Assembly (NCBI RefSeq): GCF_038246755.1
Contig: NZ_CP134706.1
Location: 2,976,001-3,040,000 of the forward strand
Source of the DNA: Micromonospora sp. FIMYZ51
GTDB lineage: Bacteria; Actinomycetota; Actinomycetes; Mycobacteriales; Micromonosporaceae
Direction of reading: 5' to 3'
Length of the DNA stretch: 64,000 nucleotides
A model generated the notes under the pieces. That model made no database searches, was not told the origin of the DNA, and saw only the letters and a list, made by a program, of their open reading frames with translations. The first letter of the stretch is position 1; the number at the start of each line of letters is the position of its first letter. This document shows, one piece after another, positions 57,801-64,000 of the stretch. The position numbers and the translations under genes were made by a program.

Positions 57801-60800
57801 CGCAGACGACGCGGTGCTCGTCCAGGTCGTCGTGGGCGCCGCTGACGACACCGGCACCCGGTCCCTCGGCGTGTACGCCCGCCCGACGGCCGGGACGCCC
57901 GACACCCCCTGGACCCGGCACGCCACCGCAGTGCTGCTGCCCGGCGGGACCCCGCCCGCGTTCGACCTCACCGCCTGGCCGCCACCCGGCGCCCAGGCCG
58001 TCGACGTCGACACCGTGCACGCCGGGCTCGCCGCGCGCGGGCTGGAACTCGGTCCCGCCTTCACCAATCTGCACGCCGCCTGGCGGCACGGCGACACCGT
58101 GCTGGCCGAGGTCGAACTGCCGGAGGAACTGCACGCCGAGGCTGCCGGGCACCGCCTGCATCCTGCCCTGCTGGAGTCCGCCACCCAGGCCGCACTGCCC
58201 GACGGAGCCGGACCGGTCGCCCCCGGTGCCTGGGCCGAGGTGCAGCTCGTCGCCACCGGCGCCACCGCGCTGCGGGTACGCATCACCCCGGACGGCCCCG
58301 GCACCGTGACCGTTGAGGCTGCCGACCCCACCGGCGCACCCGTCGCGCTCCTGCGCGGCCTGGAATCCCGGCCGATCGTCGTGACCGCCGCCGACACCCA
58401 ACGCGACGCACTGTTCCGCATCGACTGGCCCGCGCTGCCCACGACCGCCTCCGCACCCACCGGCCGGTACGCCGTCGTCGGTGACGACGACCTGGCCAAC
58501 GCGCTGAGCACGACCGGCAGCGAGGTCACCACCCACACCGATCTGGCGGCGCTGATCACCGCCCTGGACGGCAACGGGCCGGTGCCGGACGCGGTGTTCG
58601 CCGCGTTCACCGGCGGCAACGACGTGGCCGCCGACACCCGCCAACTGCTCACCACAGTGCTGGCGGCAGTGCAGACCTGGCTGACCGACGACCGCCTGGC
58701 CGGCACCACCCTGACCGTGGTCACCCGGGGCGCCGTCGCGGCCCGAGCCGGCGACGACATCGCCGACCTGGCCGCCGCTCCGCTGTGGGGCCTGGTGCGC
58801 TCGGCGCAGACCGAGAATCCGGACCGCTTCCACCTGCTCGACCTGGACCCGGCCGACCCCTCGATCCCGGCTGCGGCGGTGCTGGCCGCGATCGAGGCCG
58901 CCGAACCGCAGCTCGCGGTCCGCGCCGGCCGCGTGCTGGCCGCCCGGCTCGCCCGGGTGCTGGACGACCGGCCCGTACCGACGTCGGGACCCACCCTGGA
59001 CGCCGGCACGGTGCTGGTCAGCGGCGGCACCGGCGTGCTCGGCGCGCTCGTCGCCCAGCACCTGGTCACCGCGTACGGGGTACGCAGCCTGGTCCTGCTC
59101 AGCCGTAGCGGAAACGACGACGGCCGGCTGGCCGGCCTGGACGCACAGGTCCGGGTGGTCCGGTGCGACGTGGCCGACCGGGACGCGCTCGCCGAGGTGA
59201 TCGACAGCATCGACGACCTGACCGCCGTGGTGCACACCGCAGGTGTCCTGGACGACGGCGTCATCGGATCGCTCACCGCCGACCGCCTCGACACCGTCCT
59301 GCGGCCCAAGGTCGACGGCACGTGGCACCTGCACGAGCTGACCGCCGGCCACGACCTGTCGGCGTTCGTGCTCTTCTCCTCGGCCGCCGGGGTGTTCGGC
59401 GACGCCGGCCAGGGCAACTACGCCGCCGCAAACGTCTTCGTCGACGCGCTGGCCGCCCACCGGCGCGCCGTGGGCCTGCCCGCAGTCTCCCTGGCCTGGG
59501 GTTTCTGGGCACAACGCACCGGTCTCACCGGGCATCTCGCCGACGTCGACGTCGCCCGGATGGCCCGGGAGGGAGTCGTCGCGCTCACCGACACCGACGG
59601 CCTCGCCCTCTTCGACACCGCCCTGCGGGTGGACGAGCCAGCCGTCGTGCCGGTCCGACTGGACCTGCCCGCCCTGCGCGCCCAGGACACCGCGCCACCG
59701 GCGATGCTGCGCGGGCTTGTCCGCGTACCGCTGCGCCGGGCCGCTGCCCGTCGCGCGGCCGGGGCTACCGACGGCCTGGCCGGGCGCCTGCTGGCCGCGC
59801 CCGTCGCGGACCGCGACGAGATCGTCCTCGACGTGGTACGCGCACAGGCCGCCGCAGTGCTCGGCTACCCGTCGGCCGACCGGGTCGACGCCGGCCGCGC
59901 GTTCAAGGACCTCGGTTTCGACTCGCTCACCGCGGTGGAACTGCGCAACCGGATCGCCACGGCGACCGGCCTGCGGCTGCCCGCGACCCTGATCTTCGAC
60001 TACCCGTCCGCCACGGTGCTCGCCGCCCACCTGCGCCGGGAACTGCTCGGCGACGCCACCGAGATCGAGGCACCGGAGGTGACCTCGGTCGCCGACCATG
60101 AGCCGATCGCCGTGGTCGGCATGGCCTGCCGGCTGCCCGGCGGTGTGGCCTCGCCCGAGGACCTGTGGCGCCTGGTCATCGACGGCGTGGACGCGATCGA
60201 CGGCTTTCCGACCGACCGTGGCTGGGATGCGATTCTCGAAACCGAGCGAGGCACCCCGTACGCCCGGGTCGGCGGCTTCATCGACGGGGTGGCCGGGTTC
60301 GACGCGGACTTCTTCGGCATCTCGCCGCGTGAGGCGCTGGCCACCGACCCGCAGCAGCGGCTGCTGCTGGAGGCGTCCTGGGAGGCGCTGGAACGCAGCG
60401 GTCTGGACCCGCGCGGTCTGGCCGGCACCGGCACCGGCGTGTTCGTCGGCGCGGCGGCAAACAACTACGGCGCCGGGCAGTCCGCCTACCAGGACGGCGT
60501 CGAGGGCTACATGATCACTGGCGGGTCCACGTCGGTCATCAGCGGCCGGGTGTCGTACCTGCTGGGCCTGGAGGGTCCGGCGGTGACCGTGGACACCGCC
60601 TGCTCGTCGTCGCTTGTGGCACTGCACCTGGCCGTGCAGTCGCTGCGTCGTGGCGAGTGCACGCTCGCGTTGGCCGGCGGCGTGCACGTGATGGCCACCC
60701 CGGAGGCGTTCGCCGACTTCGCCCGGCAGGGCGGCCTGGCCGCGGACGGACGGTGCAAGGCGTTCTCCGACGACGCCGACGGTATCGGCTGGGCCGAGGG

Positions 60801-63800
60801 TTCAGGCGTCGTTGTGCTGGAACGGCTCTCCGACGCGGTGGCGAACGGCCGTCGGGTCCTCGCCGTGATCCAGGGCAGCGCGGTCAACTCCGACGGTGCC
60901 TCCAACGGGCTGAGCGCCCCCAACGGCCCCTCTCAGCAGCGAGTGATCCGGCGGGCGTTGGCCGACGCCGGCCTGTCGACGGTCGACGTGGACGCCGTCG
61001 AGGCGCACGGCACCGGCACCACGCTCGGCGACCCGATCGAGGCCCAGTCGCTGCTGGCCACGTACGGCCAGCGCGACGGTGAACCGCTCTGGCTCGGCTC
61101 GGTGAAGTCGAACCTCGGGCACACCCAGAACGCCTCCGGCATCGTCGGAGTGATCAAGATGGTGCAGGCGCTGCGGCTCGGCGTCCTGCCGCAGACCCTG
61201 CACGCCAGCAACCCGTCCAGCCACGTGGACTGGACGGCTGGCAACGTGCGGCTACTCACCGAGTCGCGTTCCTGGCCGCAGACCGGTCGTCCGCGTCGGG
61301 CTGCGGTGTCGTCGTTCGGGATCAGTGGCACCAACGCGCACGTGATCTTGGAGCAGGGGCCGTCGGTCGAGGTCGTGTCGGAGCGTGCGGTTCGGCCGCC
61401 GGTGGTGCCGTGGCCGCTGTCGGCCCGCAGCGCCGAGGCGCTTACCGGAATGGCCGCCCGCCTCGCGGCCTGGCCGGAGCAGGATGTGGCCGATGCCGCG
61501 TACGCCCTGGCCGGCCGGCCGGTCTTCGAGCACCGGGCGGTGGTGGTCGGCACCGACCACGCCGAGCTGGTGGCGGAACTGACGGCGGTGGCGAGCGCCG
61601 GTGCCGCCGTCGGTGGCCGTCTCGCGGTGTTGTTCACGGGTCAGGGTGCGCAGCGGTTGGGGATGGGTCGGGAGTTGTATGGCGCGTTCCCGGTGTTCGC
61701 TGATGCGCTGGATGCGGTGTGTGAGTTGTTGCCGGGTACGCGTGAGGTGATGTGGGGCGCTGATGCCGAGGTGTTGTCTCGGACGGTGCATGCGCAGGCG
61801 GCGTTGTTTGCGGTTGAGGTGGCGTTGTTTCGGTTGGTGGAGTCGTGGGGTGTGCGGCCGGATTTTGTGGCTGGTCATTCGATTGGTGAGGTGGCGGCGG
61901 CGCATGTGGCGGGGGTGTTGTCTCTGGCGGATGCGTGCGTTCTGGTGGGGGCGCGGGGTCGGTTGATGCAGGAGTTGCCGGTTGGTGGGGTGATGGTGTC
62001 GGTGCGGGCGGCGGAGGCGGATGTGGTGCCGTTGTTGCGTGCGGGTGTGGATGTTGCGGCGGTGAATGGTCCGGCGGCGGTGGTGCTTGCTGGTGATGAG
62101 GATGCGGTGGCTGAGGTGGTGGCTGGGTTGGGGGTGAAGGCGAAGCGTCTTGAGGTGTCGCATGCGTTTCATTCGTTCCGGATGGAGCCGATGTTGGCGG
62201 AGTTCCGGGCGGTGTTGGAGACGCTCACCTTCCGTGCCGCGCTGGTGCCGGTGGTGTCGAACGTGACCGGTGAGGTGGCGCAGCCGGACAGCGCTGACTA
62301 TTGGGTGCGGCATGTGCGGGAGACGGTGCGGTTCGCCGACGGGGTGGCGACGCTGGCCGGTGCGGGTGTGACCCGGTTCCTGGAGTTGGGTCCGGATGGT
62401 GTGTTGACGGCGATGGCGCAGGACAGCGCCCCGGATGCGCTGCTCGTCGCGGCTCTGCGTAAGGATCGGGGGGAGAGTCTGTCCCTGCTGGCCGCCGTCG
62501 GCCGGCTGTGGAGCGCCGGCGTCGACGTGGACTGGGCGGCGATCACCCGCCCGTGGAGCGGGCAGCCGGTGGAACTGCCCACCTACCCGTTCCAGCGCCG
62601 CCATTTCTGGCTGGACGCGGTCCCGTCGACGGACGTCACCCGGGCCGGACTCGCCGCCGCGGACCACCCGCTGCTCGGCGCCACGGTCCAGCTGGCCGGT
62701 TCGGCCGGCGTACTGCTCACCGGGCGGCTCTCCGTGTCGTCGCAGCCGTGGTTGGCCGACCACCGGGTCGGCGACTCGATCGTCTTCCCGGCCACCGGCT
62801 TCCTCGAACTGGCGCTGCGCGCCGCCGACGAGGCCGGCGCGGCCGGCATCGACGAGCTGACCATCGAGGAACCCCTGGTGCTGCCCGAGCACGGTGCCCT
62901 CGACGTACAGATCGCGGTCACCGAGGACGGGACGCTCAGCGTCCACTCCCGGACCGGCGACGCCCCCTGGACCCGGCACGCATCGGGCGCGGTACGCGAC
63001 AGCGGCCCAACGGCCCGCTTCGACCTCACCGAGTGGCCACCGTCCGGCGCCACCCCGGTGCCGATCGGCGACCTGTACGCCGAGCTGGCCACCCACGGCC
63101 TCAGCCGAGGCCCCGCCTTCCAGGGGCTGCACGCGGTGTGGCGACACGACAATGCCCTGCTCGCCGAGGCCCGGCTGCCCGAGCCGATCGCCGCCGACGC
63201 CACCGCGTACGGGCTGCATCCCGCCCTGCTGGACACGGCCCTGCACGCCATCGGGTTGGACGTGGCCGAGGACGAGCGCGGCGAACTCCCGTTCGCCTGG
63301 ACCGGAGTGTCCCTCGCCGCGGTGGGTGCGACCACGCTGCGGGTCCGCATCGTGCAGACCGCCGACGACACCGTCACCGTGGCGGCCGCCGACGGCACGG
63401 GCGCACCGGTGCTCGCTATCGACGGGCTCCGACTCCGCCCGATCCAGCCGGCCGGACCGGTCGGCCGTGGCCGTACCGACGGGCTGCACCGGGTCCGCTG
63501 GGTGCCGGTCGATGCCGCGCCCACCCCCGCCCGCCTGCGCACCATCGCCGACGTGGCGGACCTGAGCGCCGCCGACCCGCAAGACGACGTCCTGGTTCTG
63601 CCGGTCACCGGTGGTGAACCCCGCGACCTCGTCCAGCACGTCCTTGCCGTGCTACAGGCGTGGCTCGCCGACGACCGGTTCACCGACACCCGACTGGCCG
63701 TCGCCACCCACGGCGCGGTGGCGGCCGGCGACCAAACCGTCACCGACCTGGCCGGTGCCGCCGTCTGGGGCCTGGTGCGTTCCGCCCAGGCGGAGAACCC

Positions 63801-64000
63801 GGACCGCATCCTGCTGGTCGACGCCGCCCCGGCCGACCGGGACGACACCGTACGCATCGCCTTGGCCACCGGTGAACCGGAGCTCGCCGCCACCGGTGGG
63901 ACCGTACGGGCGTCCCGTCTGGCCGCTGTCCCGGCCCCGACCGGCTCCGCCTTCGACACCGCCGGCACCGTCCTGATCACCGGCGCGTCCGGCACCCTCG
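54861..64000 (+). CDS. Modular type I PKS, at least two modules, cut by the window edge (AT4 frameshifted as sequenced)
   Basis: The ATG at 54861 follows GAGGCGAAG; the gene starts 52 bp after PKS gene 1. An N-terminal docking coiled coil ([18 protein letters not shown]) matches the C-terminal docking part of gene 1. Module 4: KS (54960-56240, TACSSS), methylmalonyl AT (copy C), DH (57570-58390), B-type KR (59010-59600, LDD), ACP (GFDS near 59920). Module 5: KS (60090-61360), malonyl AT (HAFH), DH (62640-63450), and a KR that begins at the right edge. Two one-base losses, at 56540-56543 and 56950-56951, move the frame twice. The open segments are 54861 to about 56543, then to about 56951, then on to 64000 in a third frame. 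In DH4 the catalytic Asp motif reads LLESATQ (Glu for Asp), so its dehydration is doubtful. No stop is reached before the edge. Confidence 0.85.
56271..57529 (+). repeat. Methylmalonyl-AT repeat, copy C (module 4)
   Basis: This is the third copy of the AT repeat. It is two bases short of the intact consensus and one base longer than copy A, and shares with copy A a longer 3' identity that reaches the end of the AT ([11 protein letters not shown]) and its first linker bases. It carries one coding change near 56983 (Ser to Pro in NGPASTVV). Confidence 0.9.
56540..56951 (+). other. Frameshifted patch in AT4 (two G-run losses)
   Basis: The G run at 56540-56543 has four Gs against five in copies A and B, in the GQGAQW segment. 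The run at 56950-56951 has two Gs against three. The sum is -2, so the frame is not restored relative to the gene start. As sequenced, translation from 54861 stops at 56720. Confidence 0.9.
61615..62539 (+). repeat. Malonyl-AT repeat, copy 2 (module 5)
   Basis: This is the second copy of the malonyl-AT repeat at 46856-47780, 14,759 bp downstream in direct orientation. It is in frame with module 5. Confidence 0.9.

Noticed and set aside
57238..60687. 1149-codon minus-strand open frame opposite PKS gene 2
   Set aside because: Low-complexity shadow of the PKS. The plus strand in the third frame carries DH, KR, ACP and KS motifs throughout.

Overview
The window is high-GC, actinobacterial DNA that looks most like Micromonospora or a close relative. 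This is inferred from the codon use, the secreted CBM2-linked plant cell-wall hydrolases, LAL-type regulation, a DesVII/EryCIII-type glycosyltransferase and giant modular type I polyketide synthases (PKSs). No ribosomal, tRNA or plasmid marker was seen that would fix the species.

Left edge (1-6650): general genes and polysaccharide degradation. These are a truncated histidine phosphatase, a YcxB-like membrane protein, a GyrI-like protein, and a divergent pair of secreted CBM2 enzymes (GH30 xylanase, GH62 arabinofuranosidase). The pair shares an intergenic region with a near-perfect CebR-type operator. A DUF2332 protein follows.

Middle (6757-26937): a compact, unusual hybrid NRPS/PKS pathway that contains no acyltransferase domain. 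It has a free-standing adenylation enzyme, a free-standing ketosynthase, a 1778-residue megasynthase (ACP-ACP-aminotransferase-luciferase-like monooxygenase-condensation-degenerate adenylation-PCP), a phytanoyl-CoA-type dioxygenase, an AMP-ligase-KR-ACP protein, a KS-ACP protein, a two-subunit ABC exporter, and, on the opposite strand, a free-standing condensation protein and an SDR. Four of the genes overlap by 4 bp stop/start junctions. The likely logic is: an acid starter is activated on the ligase, extended, transaminated and oxidised while carrier-bound, joined to an amino acid loaded in trans, and exported. I could not match this set to a known product; it is the best candidate here for an undescribed system.

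Spacer (27003-29304): a membrane-anchored protein of unknown function and a secreted GH53 endo-galactanase.

Right part (29348-64000): one side of a glycosylated macrolide-type cluster. A minus-strand group holds a type II thioesterase, a DUF5988 protein and rmlA. Plus-strand genes are rmlB, a LuxR/LAL activator, an MFS exporter, a macrolide glycosyltransferase and two giant PKS genes. PKS gene 1 has three extension modules: methylmalonyl with DH-ER-KR, malonyl with DH-KR, and methylmalonyl with an A-type KR. PKS gene 2 runs off the right edge with a methylmalonyl DH-KR module and a malonyl DH-(KR) module. No loading module or thioesterase domain is in view, so the rest of the assembly line lies elsewhere.

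Caution: the PKS contains long near-identical acyltransferase repeats written in G/T-rich codons. Within these, one ketosynthase and two acyltransferases carry small frameshifts, nearly all one-base losses from G runs. They look more like base-calling or assembly errors than true lesions, but the sequence as given does not encode intact proteins there.
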